Origin: Elusimicrobiota bacterium
GTDB taxonomy: Bacteria > Elusimicrobiota > Elusimicrobia > UBA1565 > UBA9628
Length of the DNA: 64,000 nucleotides
Assembly: GCA_016182905.1 (NCBI GenBank)
Contig: JACPFR010000004.1
Span: 62,001 to 126,000 of the forward strand
Reading direction: 5' to 3'
Positions 52,875 through 64,000 of this stretch are shown here, one piece after another. A program made the position numbers and the translations under genes. Each line of letters starts with the position of its first letter. Position 1 is the stretch's first letter. Below the pieces are notes generated by a model, which saw only the letters and a list, made by a program, of their open reading frames with translations, ran no database searches and had not been told where the DNA came from.

Positions 52875-53249
52875 CTACTTCTTGACCGGAGCCGGAGCGG
52901 ACGGCTTGGACGTCTTGGCCGCCTCCGGGAGCTCCATCGGCTTCGCCTCGGCGGCGGGCGCCGGGGCTTCCGTCGCGACCGGAGCGGGCAAGGTCGCCGC
53001 GCTCGAGGTCACGCTGGACATCCCGGTCCGGTCCGAGAGGAGCGTCAGGAAAAGCGAGGTGAAGGCGAAGGTCGCGGCCAGGCCGGCGGTGAGCTTCTTC
53101 ATGAAGCTGGAGCCGCTGGGCGTGTTGATCAGCGAGTCCCCCCCGCCGCCGAACATCGACAGGCCGGCGCCGCGACCCGTCTGCAGGAGCACGAACAGGA
53201 TCATGCCCAGGCAGGCGATGATGTGGATCGTCATCAAGATGGTGTACAT
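52875..53249 (-). CDS. secG: SecG translocase subunit
   Basis: A 124-residue SecG with two membrane helices separated by the conserved LLQTGRGAGLSMFGGG turn, plus a Pro/Ala-rich tail from about 85 that is longer than usual. It is an auxiliary subunit of SecYEG. Follows pgk, a common bacterial arrangement. Confidence 0.93.
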   Translation of the reverse strand: MYTILMTIHIIACLGMILFVLLQTGRGAGLSMFGGGGDSLINTPSGSSFMKKLTAGLAATFAFTSLFLTLLSDRTGMSSVTSSAATLPAPVATEAPAPAAEAKPMELPEAAKTSKPSAPAPVKK

Positions 53250-53269
53250 GAAGATCGATTATACCTATT

Positions 53270-54475
53270 TTACGACGCGAGAGCGACCAGGCCCGGAAGA
53301 GCCTTCCCCTCGAGCAGCTCGAGCGACGCGCCGCCCCCGGTCGAGCAGTGGGTCATCTTGCCGGCCAAGCCGGTCTTCGCCAGGACGGACAGGCTGTCGC
53401 CGCCGCCGACGATGGTGATCGTGCCCTTCGCCGTCGCCTCCGACATCGCCTTGGCGACGGCGTTGCTGCCGGTGGAGAAGGCGGGCATCTCGAATATGCC
53501 CATCGGGCCGTTCCAGAAGATCGTCTGGGCCTTCGAGATGTGCTCGGTGAAGAACTCGATCGTGTGCGGGCCGATGTCCACGCCGATCATGTCGGGCGGG
53601 ATGGCCATCGCCTGGGTCGCGGCCGCGGGGGCGTCGGGCTTGATCTCGCGCACGACGAGGTGGTCGGCGGGAAGCAGTATCTCGACTTTCTTGTTGTAGG
53701 CCTTCTCGATGATCGCCTTGGCGGCGTCGATCTGGTCCTTCTCGAGCAGGGACTTGCCGATGTTGATGCCCTGCGCGGCGAGGAAGGTATAGGCCATGGC
53801 GCCGCCGATGAGCAGCGCGTCCACGCGCTCCAGGAGCTTGTCGAGCACGGCGAGCTTGTCGGAGACCTTGGCGCCGCCGATGATCGCGAGGAACGGGCGC
53901 TGCGGGTTGCCGATGACGCGGTCGAGGAACTCGAGCTCGCGCTGGACCAGGTAGCCGATGGCGCCGGGAAGGTGGGCCGCGACGCCGGCCGTCGACGCGT
54001 GCGCGCGGTGCAGGGCGCCGAAGGCGTCCTGGATGAAGAGGTCCCCGTTCTTGGCCAGCGCCTTCGCGAAGGCGGGATCGTTGGCCTCCTCCTCGGCGTG
54101 GAAGCGGAGGTTCTCGAGGAGGACGACGTCGCCGGCTTTGAGCGCCGCGACGGCCTTCTCGGCGACGGGGCCGACGCAATCGTCGGCGAACGCGACCGGC
54201 TTCTTCAATAAGCGTCCCAGCTCGGCGGCGACGGGCTTCAGGGAATACTTGGGCTCCACCTTCCCCTTCGGGCGGCCGAGGTGGGCGACGAGGACGAGCT
54301 TCGCGCCCTCGGCGAGCAGGTGCTCGAGGGTCCGGAGGGTCTCGCGGATGCGCGCGTTGTCCTCGATCTTGGAGCCCTTCATCGGGACGTTGTAGTCCAC
54401 GCGGACGAGCACGCGCTTGCCCTTGACGGTCATGTCCTGCAGACGCTTGAGCTTGAGAGCCGGCTTATCGGTCAT
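53270..54475 (-). CDS. pgk: Phosphoglycerate kinase
   Basis: A 401-residue glycolytic kinase (1,3-bisphosphoglycerate + ADP to 3-phosphoglycerate + ATP). It has RVLVRVDYNVPM, GRPKGKVEPKYSL, GGAKVSDKLAVL and the C-terminal GGGDSL. The length is standard. It lies 7 nt after the arginase gene. Confidence 0.96.
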   Translation of the reverse strand: MTDKPALKLKRLQDMTVKGKRVLVRVDYNVPMKGSKIEDNARIRETLRTLEHLLAEGAKLVLVAHLGRPKGKVEPKYSLKPVAAELGRLLKKPVAFADDCVGPVAEKAVAALKAGDVVLLENLRFHAEEEANDPAFAKALAKNGDLFIQDAFGALHRAHASTAGVAAHLPGAIGYLVQRELEFLDRVIGNPQRPFLAIIGGAKVSDKLAVLDKLLERVDALLIGGAMAYTFLAAQGINIGKSLLEKDQIDAAKAIIEKAYNKKVEILLPADHLVVREIKPDAPAAATQAMAIPPDMIGVDIGPHTIEFFTEHISKAQTIFWNGPMGIFEMPAFSTGSNAVAKAMSEATAKGTITIVGGGDSLSVLAKTGLAGKMTHCSTGGGASLELLEGKALPGLVALAS

Positions 54476-54482
54476 AAAATCC

Positions 54483-55397
54483 CTAGTATATGTTCTTGCC
54501 CATCGCGGACGCGATGAGCTCGCTCGCGAGGACGGCCGTCGCGTTCTGCGTGTCCTCGAGCGGGTTGACCTCGACGAGGTCGAGGCCGACCATGCGCTCG
54601 GAGTCGGCGCACAGCTCCATCAGCAGGTGGGACTCGCGGTAGGTCAGGCCGCCGCGCTTGACCGTGCCGGTGCCCGGCGCGTTGCCCGGGTCCACGGCGT
54701 CGATGTCGAAGCTCAGATGGAAGCCGGCGGTGCCGTCGCTGGCCATGTCGATGGCCTGCTCGGTCACCACTCCCATCCCGTAGCGGTCGATCTCCTGCAT
54801 GGAGAAGACGCGGATGCCGGATTTGCGGATGTTGACGGCCTCGGCGCGGTCCACGTCGCGGATGCCGACGAGGACCACGTTGCGCGGGTCGATCTTCGGA
54901 GAGAAGCCGCCCATGCGCGCGAAATCCTTATGACCCATCCCCAGAAGGTGCGCCAGCGGCATGCCGTGCACGTTGCCCGTCGGGGACGACTCCGGGGTGT
55001 TGATGTCCGCGTGCGCGTCCACCCAGATCAGCCCGACCTTGCGCCCCTTGTCGCGGAACGCGCGAGAGACGCCCGACACCGAGCCGACGGCCAGCGAATG
55101 GTCGCCGCCCAAGGTGATCGGAACGGAGCCGTTGGCGACGGCCTCATAGGTCTGCTTCTCGAGGCTTTGGCAGACCTTGAGGATGGCCGCCCCGTTCTTG
55201 AGCTTGCCTTTCGCGGCCGGGACGATCTTAGGCACGGTCAGGTCCCCGGCGTCGGTGACCTCGAGGCCCAAGGCCTCGAGGCCCTCGACGAGGTTGGCCC
55301 GCCGGACGGCGGCGGGCCCCCCCGAGGCGCCCTTTTTGGAGGCGCCGTAATCCAGGGGGACGCCGATGACCGTCGCGTGCCGCTTCTTTCCGCTCAC
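54483..55397 (-). CDS. rocF: Arginase family ureohydrolase
   Basis: A 304-residue manganese enzyme. Metal-site motifs are GGDHSLAVG, DAHADIN and SFDIDAVDP, all intact. The N-terminal VIGVPLDYGASKKGASGGP matches arginase more than agmatinase. It would release urea and ornithine from arginine. It sits between gap and pgk with gaps of 4 and 7 nt, in a glycolytic operon, which is unusual. Confidence 0.9.
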   Translation of the reverse strand: MSGKKRHATVIGVPLDYGASKKGASGGPAAVRRANLVEGLEALGLEVTDAGDLTVPKIVPAAKGKLKNGAAILKVCQSLEKQTYEAVANGSVPITLGGDHSLAVGSVSGVSRAFRDKGRKVGLIWVDAHADINTPESSPTGNVHGMPLAHLLGMGHKDFARMGGFSPKIDPRNVVLVGIRDVDRAEAVNIRKSGIRVFSMQEIDRYGMGVVTEQAIDMASDGTAGFHLSFDIDAVDPGNAPGTGTVKRGGLTYRESHLLMELCADSERMVGLDLVEVNPLEDTQNATAVLASELIASAMGKNIY

Positions 55398-55401
55398 GTC
55401 C

Positions 55402-56466
<1,065 letters not shown>

Positions 56467-56481
56467 CTAGCGTTTTTGACG

Positions 56482-59202
<2,721 letters not shown>

Positions 59203-59207
59203 ACCCG

Positions 59208-59235
59208 TAGATACCAAAGTCAGCGCGCGCCTCAA
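59208..59235 (-). promoter_or_regulatory. Promoter of ppdK
   Basis: TTGAGG (59230-59235), a 16-nt spacer, and TATCTA (59208-59213), ending 5 nt before the ATG. This is another leaderless-type layout. Confidence 0.55.
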
Positions 59236-59335
59236 CAGCGCCGCGGAGCGCGCTCGGCGCGTCAATATTTTCAGCCCGCCCCAGCGCCGGCGGGCGCGCT
59301 CTCCGACGGGAGAGACCCGCCATCCGCGCGAAACA

Positions 59336-59355
59336 ATGTCTAATATAATAGACAT
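59336..59355. promoter_or_regulatory. AT-rich imperfect palindrome upstream of ppdK
   Basis: ATGTCTA/TAGACAT arms around ATATAA. It contains TATAAT on the plus strand (59344-59349) and lies in the 178-bp gap between ppdK and the FecR-like gene. It may be an operator or a second promoter. Confidence 0.4.
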
Positions 59356-59380
59356 GCCGCGAGCCTCCGGGCGCCGTCCC

Positions 59381-60475
59381 TCACGGCCTGAACAAGAGCC
59401 CGCTCAGGTATGGCGAGCTCTTGCCGGCCGCGGCGAGACGCACGGTCTGCAGATAGTACGCGCGCGCGCCCTCGGGGGTGCGCGTCTCCTTGACGACCTC
59501 GTCGGCGAGGTTCAGGACCAGGAAGTTCGTCTCCTCGGACTCGCTCGTCGACGACAGCTCGCCGCCCGCCGCGTCGACCTTCACCGCGAGGCCGAGCCGC
59601 GTCAGGTCGGCGCGCCGGTCCTCCGGCACGGCGTAGCCGATCGACTGCTCGATGACGTCGCCGCCTCCGCCCGGCAGGCGGTAGACCGTCGTCCGCTTCC
59701 AGCTCCCGTTCCCGATCCAGGTCATCTTGGCGTCGTCGACCGAGTCGGGCGCTCCGTATTTGTCGATCATCGCCTCCGCGACCATCCCGGACCTCTCGGG
59801 CCAGGCCGCGGCGGCGCGCCGGGCCGCTTCGGAGCTCGCCCCGCGCATGGGTTCCTCCGGGGCGTCGCCCCGGGCCTCGAACGTCGTCTCGTTCTTGCGG
59901 ATGACGGTCACCCCCGCCAGGCTCATCGGGCGCCGTGAGGCCGTCTCGTCCTCCCGCACGGCGACGATGAGCGCCTCCCCGGGCTGCAGGAGGCGGCCGG
60001 CCCCGCGCGCCCCGCCGGTGGCGACGAGGACGTCGCCCATCTCGGACCGGACGGTCGCCTCGCCGGGGCCCGAGGCGGTGATCGAGAGCCCCCCGCCCCG
60101 CTTCGGGCGGAACCGCTCCCCCCCGACGACGATCTCCAGGGACTTGGGGTCCGTCTCGATCGCCGCGATGACCTGGACGGCCGCCCGGCCGTCCTCCGGC
60201 CGCCTCGCCGTGTAGTGGAACGTGTCGCCCTTGCCGGCGGTCACGACCGCGTCGAAGTCCGACCGGAACTCGGCCGTTCCCGCCGTGACGCGGACGATCG
60301 AGCCGGAGCGGACGTAGGGCAGCCTCTGCCCGGCGACGCTCTCCCTCCGGTTCGGGGTCTCGATCTCGAACCGCCCGGAGAGCCGGCTGACCTGCAGGCG
60401 GGGCTCGGGCTCCGCCCTCCGCGCGGCGGCCAGCGCCGCGGCCAACGCCATCGCGCCCAGGATCGTCCTTCTCAT
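59381..60475 (-). CDS. FecR-like exported protein
   Basis: A 364-residue protein with a signal peptide (about 1-22). Residues about 30-170 are beta-rich in the manner of FecR (GSIVRVTAGTAEFRSDFDAV, then GDTFHY and LQPGEALIV). The second half (about 230-364) is a different, unrecognised domain. It is probably periplasmic. GGAGGGGAAC precedes ATG 60475. No anti-sigma or sigma gene is adjacent. Confidence 0.6.
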   Translation of the reverse strand: MRRTILGAMALAAALAAARRAEPEPRLQVSRLSGRFEIETPNRRESVAGQRLPYVRSGSIVRVTAGTAEFRSDFDAVVTAGKGDTFHYTARRPEDGRAAVQVIAAIETDPKSLEIVVGGERFRPKRGGGLSITASGPGEATVRSEMGDVLVATGGARGAGRLLQPGEALIVAVREDETASRRPMSLAGVTVIRKNETTFEARGDAPEEPMRGASSEAARRAAAAWPERSGMVAEAMIDKYGAPDSVDDAKMTWIGNGSWKRTTVYRLPGGGGDVIEQSIGYAVPEDRRADLTRLGLAVKVDAAGGELSSTSESEETNFLVLNLADEVVKETRTPEGARAYYLQTVRLAAAGKSSPYLSGLLFRP

Positions 60476-60570
60476 GTTCCCCTCCATGACCCGATGGCGC
60501 TCACTCTACAACGAGCGGGGACCCGCCGCCTATGGCGGCGCGGTGAAGGTAAGTTGAACGGCGCGGAGCG

Positions 60571-60720
60571 TCAGCGGTTGAGCAGGACGATCTCGGCGCG
60601 CTGATCGGAGAACGGCGCCCGCGTCGCGTCGACGCCGATGTGGCGCGGGGCGACCATCAGCTCGCGCAGCAGGACGTCCTGGATGGCCTTGGCCTGCGAG
60701 TCGCCGAGCTCTGGGAACAT
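60571..60720 (-). pseudogene. 3' remnant of a gene, OmpA-like C-terminal end
   Basis: A 49-codon frame ends RAEIVLLNR and has almost only G or C at third positions, as in real genes of this genome. The frame stays open to about 60790 but composition changes near 60720. The end resembles OmpA-domain C-termini (weak). The 5' part of the gene appears to be lost. Confidence 0.4.
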
Positions 60721-60765
60721 CACGAGACGGACTGGACGAATTCCCCCTTCGCGGAAACAACTGGC

Positions 60766-60771
60766 TATAAT
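60766..60771 (+). promoter_or_regulatory. -10 box before the orphan gene
   Basis: TATAAT, flanked by CTGGC/GCCAG arms, lies 24 nt before ATG 60796. Confidence 0.5.
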
Positions 60772-60795
60772 CGCCAGACTGCGGCGCTATCCCTG

Positions 60796-61305
60796 ATGAG
60801 AAACCTATTCCGACGGTTGTCAGCGGAGCACGGAGAACGGCTGCGGTTTCTCGCGGCGCTCGACCCGGCTAATGCGAGCGCGTTCTTGAAAACGATATCG
60901 GCTTTCAAGAACGGCGAAGTCGAATTCATGTTCCTCTCGGGAAATGAGTCCGCCCTTTCCCTCTTGAGCGGGATATTCGATCGCGGCCCTCTCGACCGTC
61001 TGGATTGGACGATCGCCTGGATCCTGCGGCAGGCCGGCGCGCTGGATGCGGCAGCACCCTGCGTCACCGTAGCCATCCGCCCGGAGCCGGAGAACGTTGC
61101 CCGATTCAAGAGCGCGTGGGCCGGCCTGGGATTCAACGGCAACCCTCCGCCGGCACCCCCGACATTGACCTGGACGTTCATCCTCAGCGCATCCTACAAC
61201 GGAATCTCGCTCGAAAAGTCATGGGACGAGCGGAGACTCCTCGCCGAGATAGACGGGTACGCGCTCTATCATGCGCCCGACATGACGGGCCTCAGCCGAT
61301 CCTGA
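60796..61305 (+). CDS. Uncharacterised protein (169 residues)
   Basis: No family recognised. No signal peptide or membrane segment. Codon use is less GC-biased than the neighbours. Moderately hydrophobic helices alternate with a Pro-rich loop (PPPAPPTL). It is convergent with the kinase gene, 9 bp apart. An acquired gene is possible. Confidence 0.55.
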   Translation: MRNLFRRLSAEHGERLRFLAALDPANASAFLKTISAFKNGEVEFMFLSGNESALSLLSGIFDRGPLDRLDWTIAWILRQAGALDAAAPCVTVAIRPEPENVARFKSAWAGLGFNGNPPPAPPTLTWTFILSASYNGISLEKSWDERRLLAEIDGYALYHAPDMTGLSRS

Positions 61306-61314
61306 TGACCCGGT

Positions 61315-63474
61315 TCAGACGCCGCGCTGAACCGCCGGCGCTTCCTGCAGCGCCCGCGCCAACGCCCCGATACAGGCCGAGGCGGTCGGCCAGCGGTTCG
61401 CCGGATCAGGATCCAGGGCACGGGAGATGACCGGGTCCACGGCGGCCGGAAGCCCCGCCAGCTCGGACAGCGGCCGGTAGCGCTTCTCCACCTTGATCAT
61501 GACGTGGCCGCCGGGAAACGGCATCTGGCCGGACAGGCATTCGTAGGCGCAGGCGCCGAAGGCGAAGATGTCGGCCGCCGGGGCCGCCGCGGCCCCGCCC
61601 AACTCCTGCTCGGGCGCCATGTAGGCCGGCGTGCCCGCGACCTCCAGCCTCGACACCGTCGACATCGTCTCCCGGACGCAGCGGGCGATGCCGAAATCCA
61701 TCACTTTGGCGACGTCGCCGGCGGTCATGATGTTGGCGGGCTTCAGGTCCTGGTGGACCACTCCTTGGGCGTGCGCGTAGTCGAGGGCGGACGCGACCTG
61801 CCCCAGCAGGTGCAAGACCTTCGGGACCGGAAGCGCCCCCCGGCCGAGGACCTCGTGCAAAGTCTCGCCTTGGATGTGTTCGAAAACGAGCCAGACTTCA
61901 CCGTTCTCATCATGGACCGCGTGGATGTCCACGATGTTCGGATGCTTGAGCCTGGCGACCGTGCGCGCCTCCTTAAGAAAGCGCTGCCGCTCGCGCGGGT
62001 TCTCCGCCACCTCGGGGCGAAGGACCTTGATGGCCACCTTGCGCTTGAGCGCGCGGTCCTCCCCCTCGTAGACGACGCCCATCCCGCCCTGGCCGAGCCG
62101 TTCTCCCAGGCTGTAGCCGGCCGGGACCGCCGGCCTCATAGGTGGGGCGCCCCGGTCGGCCGAGGGCACCCGTGATCGCCCCGTGTCCCGGAACTTCGGG
62201 AAGAGCGCGAACGAGAAGAACAACAGGGCCGTACCGATAGCGCCGAACCACACCGGCCACGCGCGGCCGCTCTTGCTTGGAACGGCCTTGCCTCCGTTGA
62301 GGGCAAGTGCCTCCTCGTAAACGGGGGCGAATTTCGGGTCGAGCGCCGCGGCGCGAGCGAGATCGGACAGGCGTTCCTCGGCGCGGCCGAGCGACCGGAA
62401 GGCCTCGGAACGGGCGACGTAGGCCTGGGCATCGTTGTTATCGATGGCCAGCGCGCGCTCAGCCTCGGCCAGGCCTTCCTGCGGACGGCCAAGGTCGGTC
62501 AGGTCGCGGGACAGCAGGTGCAGGGACCTCGAGTCGCGGGGGTTTAGGGCGACCGCCTTTCGAGCGTCCTCGGCTGAATCCTGCAATCGGGTCAGCAGGC
62601 GCCGGGTCAGCGCGCGCAGATGGAACGCTCCGGCGTCCGACGGGTTCTCCCCGATGCGGCGTGTCAGGACGGCTTCGGCTCCAGCATAGTCCTTGATCGC
62701 GATCTTAGTGCTGGCCTCGCGATAGACTGCGTTGGCGTGCAGATCGGGCATGACGGCCCCGGCGGGAATGGTCGCCGGGCCACGAGTGGCGCCGCCGGCC
62801 AGCGCACCGAACGAGATGGGCGAGGCGAGTATGGCGCCGTTGCCCGTCCCCTCGTCCTGGCGCATGCCCGCCGCGAGCTCGGCGATGCGGGACTTCACCG
62901 TCCTCTGATCCACGCCGGTCTTCACGGGGGCGGTGAGCTTCACGAACGACTGCAAGGCGGGGTCCTCGGGGTGGCGGGCCAGGGCCGCGACGGCGTACTC
63001 GCGGGCGGCGGCGGTGTCGTTCGCGTTCACCAGGCGGGCCACTTCCTGGCGGGACTGCTCGGCCTCCGGGGTCTGCGCCTGAGGGAAGGTGACCGGGGGC
63101 CGGGCCTGGGCTCCGGTCTGCTCGCCGAGGACGCCGGCCGACACGATCCCGCCCACCATCGCCGGGATGTTCGCGTCGACCGTGGTGTCGGAGTCGACGG
63201 CGGTCGGGACGACGCGGCACAACCCGTTGGGAAGCACGCCGTTCGCGCAGGCGTTGCCGGTGGGGTCGTTCTGAACGACGCCGTCCTTGCCGGCGACCTC
63301 GGGACGGGGCTTAGGCTTGACCGCCACGCAGCCGCCATTGCCGTCGCTGGTGGTGCCGGTTTTGCAGGTGACGACAGATGCATCACTGACTTCGTCCTCG
63401 TCGCCTAGAGCAATAGCCGAAGATGCGGCCGAGCAGAGGACGACGGCGAGAAGAAGAAATCGGGAGTGTTTCAT
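61315..63474 (-). CDS. Transmembrane Ser/Thr protein kinase with N-terminal TPR region
   Basis: A 719-residue protein. A signal peptide or anchor is at 1-22, then a Cys-bearing segment (about 35-90) and TPR-like helical repeats (about 250-400). One membrane helix lies near 415-435 (VWFGAIGTALLFFSFALF). The Hanks-type kinase (about 470-715) has GQGGMGVVYEG, VAIK, HQDLKPAN (the family usually has HRD) and VMDFGIARC. The TPR part would face the periplasm and the kinase the cytoplasm, an inverted order relative to PknB, whose sensor is C-terminal. The start is ATG 63474. Confidence 0.88.
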   Translation of the reverse strand: MKHSRFLLLAVVLCSAASSAIALGDEDEVSDASVVTCKTGTTSDGNGGCVAVKPKPRPEVAGKDGVVQNDPTGNACANGVLPNGLCRVVPTAVDSDTTVDANIPAMVGGIVSAGVLGEQTGAQARPPVTFPQAQTPEAEQSRQEVARLVNANDTAAAREYAVAALARHPEDPALQSFVKLTAPVKTGVDQRTVKSRIAELAAGMRQDEGTGNGAILASPISFGALAGGATRGPATIPAGAVMPDLHANAVYREASTKIAIKDYAGAEAVLTRRIGENPSDAGAFHLRALTRRLLTRLQDSAEDARKAVALNPRDSRSLHLLSRDLTDLGRPQEGLAEAERALAIDNNDAQAYVARSEAFRSLGRAEERLSDLARAAALDPKFAPVYEEALALNGGKAVPSKSGRAWPVWFGAIGTALLFFSFALFPKFRDTGRSRVPSADRGAPPMRPAVPAGYSLGERLGQGGMGVVYEGEDRALKRKVAIKVLRPEVAENPRERQRFLKEARTVARLKHPNIVDIHAVHDENGEVWLVFEHIQGETLHEVLGRGALPVPKVLHLLGQVASALDYAHAQGVVHQDLKPANIMTAGDVAKVMDFGIARCVRETMSTVSRLEVAGTPAYMAPEQELGGAAAAPAADIFAFGACAYECLSGQMPFPGGHVMIKVEKRYRPLSELAGLPAAVDPVISRALDPDPANRWPTASACIGALARALQEAPAVQRGV

Positions 63475-63643
63475 AATGAGGGGTACCCGGAGTGTAACCC
63501 CGGCCCCGAACTCTGTCAAGGTAGGCTTAACCCTCCTTTAATGGCCTAGGCCTACTGGAGCAAGAAGACCTAGGCCGATTACCGGGTCTCACCCGGGACA
63601 TAGGCCTCAGGGAGGGCGCCCATAAGGCGCCTACAATTCGACT
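63475..63643. promoter_or_regulatory. Divergent intergenic region with repeated TAGGCC-type motifs
   Basis: Four copies of TAGGC(C/T) or its reverse complement are visible (around 63522, 63546, 63568 and 63601), some forming palindromes such as GGCCTAGGCC. A TACAAT -10 box (63632-63637) ends 6 nt before the plus-strand ATG. GGCGCC repeats flank CATAA near 63616-63632. Confidence 0.45.
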
Positions 63644-64000
63644 ATGAGAATAAAGACCCACCCCATCACCGCGGTCCTGACCTCGGCCTACCTTTCGGCC
63701 ATGCTCACCTCGAGCCTCGCCCCCATCCGCAACAACGCCATTTTCGCCGCCGCGGTCGACCCTTCGGCCGCCCAAAAGGCTCTCAAGAACGCCGTCACCG
63801 GTCTCGATGCGTCCGGCTGGGCCGCCGCCGTCGCCGCGACGCCCACGCCCGTCCCGCCGGCGCCCAAGAGCGTCCCCGTCGACCTGATGCCCAAGGCCGA
63901 TCCGATCATCAACGAGGAACTGCTCGCCAGGCTGATCAAGCGTACGCTTGCCTCGAAGAAACCCACCACGTTCGACAAAGATGTCTGCCGAGTCCTCGGC
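63644..64000 (+). CDS. N-terminal part of an exported protein, cut by the window edge
   Basis: The frame is open for 119 codons to the window end. Residues 1-26 resemble a signal peptide or anchor (ITAVLTSAYLSAMLTSSLAP). After that comes an Ala/Pro-rich segment, then charged helices. No family recognised from this part. Confidence 0.6.
   Translation, partial: MRIKTHPITAVLTSAYLSAMLTSSLAPIRNNAIFAAAVDPSAAQKALKNAVTGLDASGWAAAVAATPTPVPPAPKSVPVDLMPKADPIINEELLARLIKRTLASKKPTTFDKDVCRVLG

Overview
The window is 64 kb of GC-rich, densely packed bacterial DNA. The cell envelope is Gram-negative: there is a TonB-dependent outer-membrane receptor, TonB/ExbB/ExbD, and several lipoproteins. The gene set (a polyunsaturated-fatty-acid-type synthase, pyruvate phosphate dikinase, a separate B12 island) does not fix the taxon. 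An uncultured lineage such as Elusimicrobiota is my guess, at low confidence, from general resemblance only.

Region 1 (1-11.3 kb, minus strand) is a 'secondary lipid' or PUFA-type synthase operon. It contains a PfaD-like enoyl reductase, a PfaA-like megasynthase (KS-AT-3xACP-KR-DH), two small lipoprotein genes, and a PfaC-like protein (KS, then a chain-length-factor-like KS) that runs off the left edge. The order PfaD-PfaA-PfaC resembles the pfa1-pfa2-pfa3 order of myxobacteria; the lipoproteins in the middle are unusual.

Region 2 (11.3-26.6 kb) is ordinary chromosome: DedA, SpoVG, a response regulator, an IGHMBP2-type helicase, an orphan HicB, a phospholipase-D/cardiolipin-synthase-like enzyme, SixA, a diguanylate cyclase, a Cas4/AddB-like nuclease, RsmD, a receiver-metallo-beta-lactamase fusion, endonuclease IV, an aldehyde dehydrogenase, an AsmA-like protein, a VanX-type dipeptidase and four uncharacterised proteins. 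Several genes have a clear -10 box only 5-11 nt before the start codon, suggesting leaderless or very short-leader transcripts.

Region 3 (26.9-49.7 kb) is a 22.8-kb insertion at a tRNA-Ala(GGC) gene. An intact tRNA is at the right end and a 49-bp duplicate of its 3' part at the left end. It carries one nearly continuous minus-strand operon of 20 genes, most with 4-bp start/stop overlaps. Upstream is a strong promoter, a cobalamin riboswitch and an intrinsic terminator. The operon encodes B12 uptake (BtuB, BtuF, BtuC, BtuD, TonB, ExbB, ExbD), lower-pathway synthesis and salvage (CobO, BluB, CbiB, CobQ, CobD-type decarboxylase, CobS, CobT, CobU, alpha-ribazole phosphatase), a CobN chelatase with a ChlI-ChlD fusion, and two odd proteins: a CbiE fused to an uncharacterised domain and a thioredoxin-like [2Fe-2S] protein. 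Apart from CbiE no corrin-ring-forming genes are present. No integrase gene is visible.

Region 4 (49.7-64 kb) is chromosomal again: an exported protein, Nudix, a degenerate metallo-beta-lactamase-fold protein, a Leu/Ile/Val-type binding lipoprotein, tRNA-Leu(GAG), and a gap-arginase-pgk-secG run downstream of pyruvate phosphate dikinase. It ends with a FecR-like exported protein, a gene remnant, an orphan protein, a membrane Ser/Thr kinase with an N-terminal TPR region, and the start of an exported protein.
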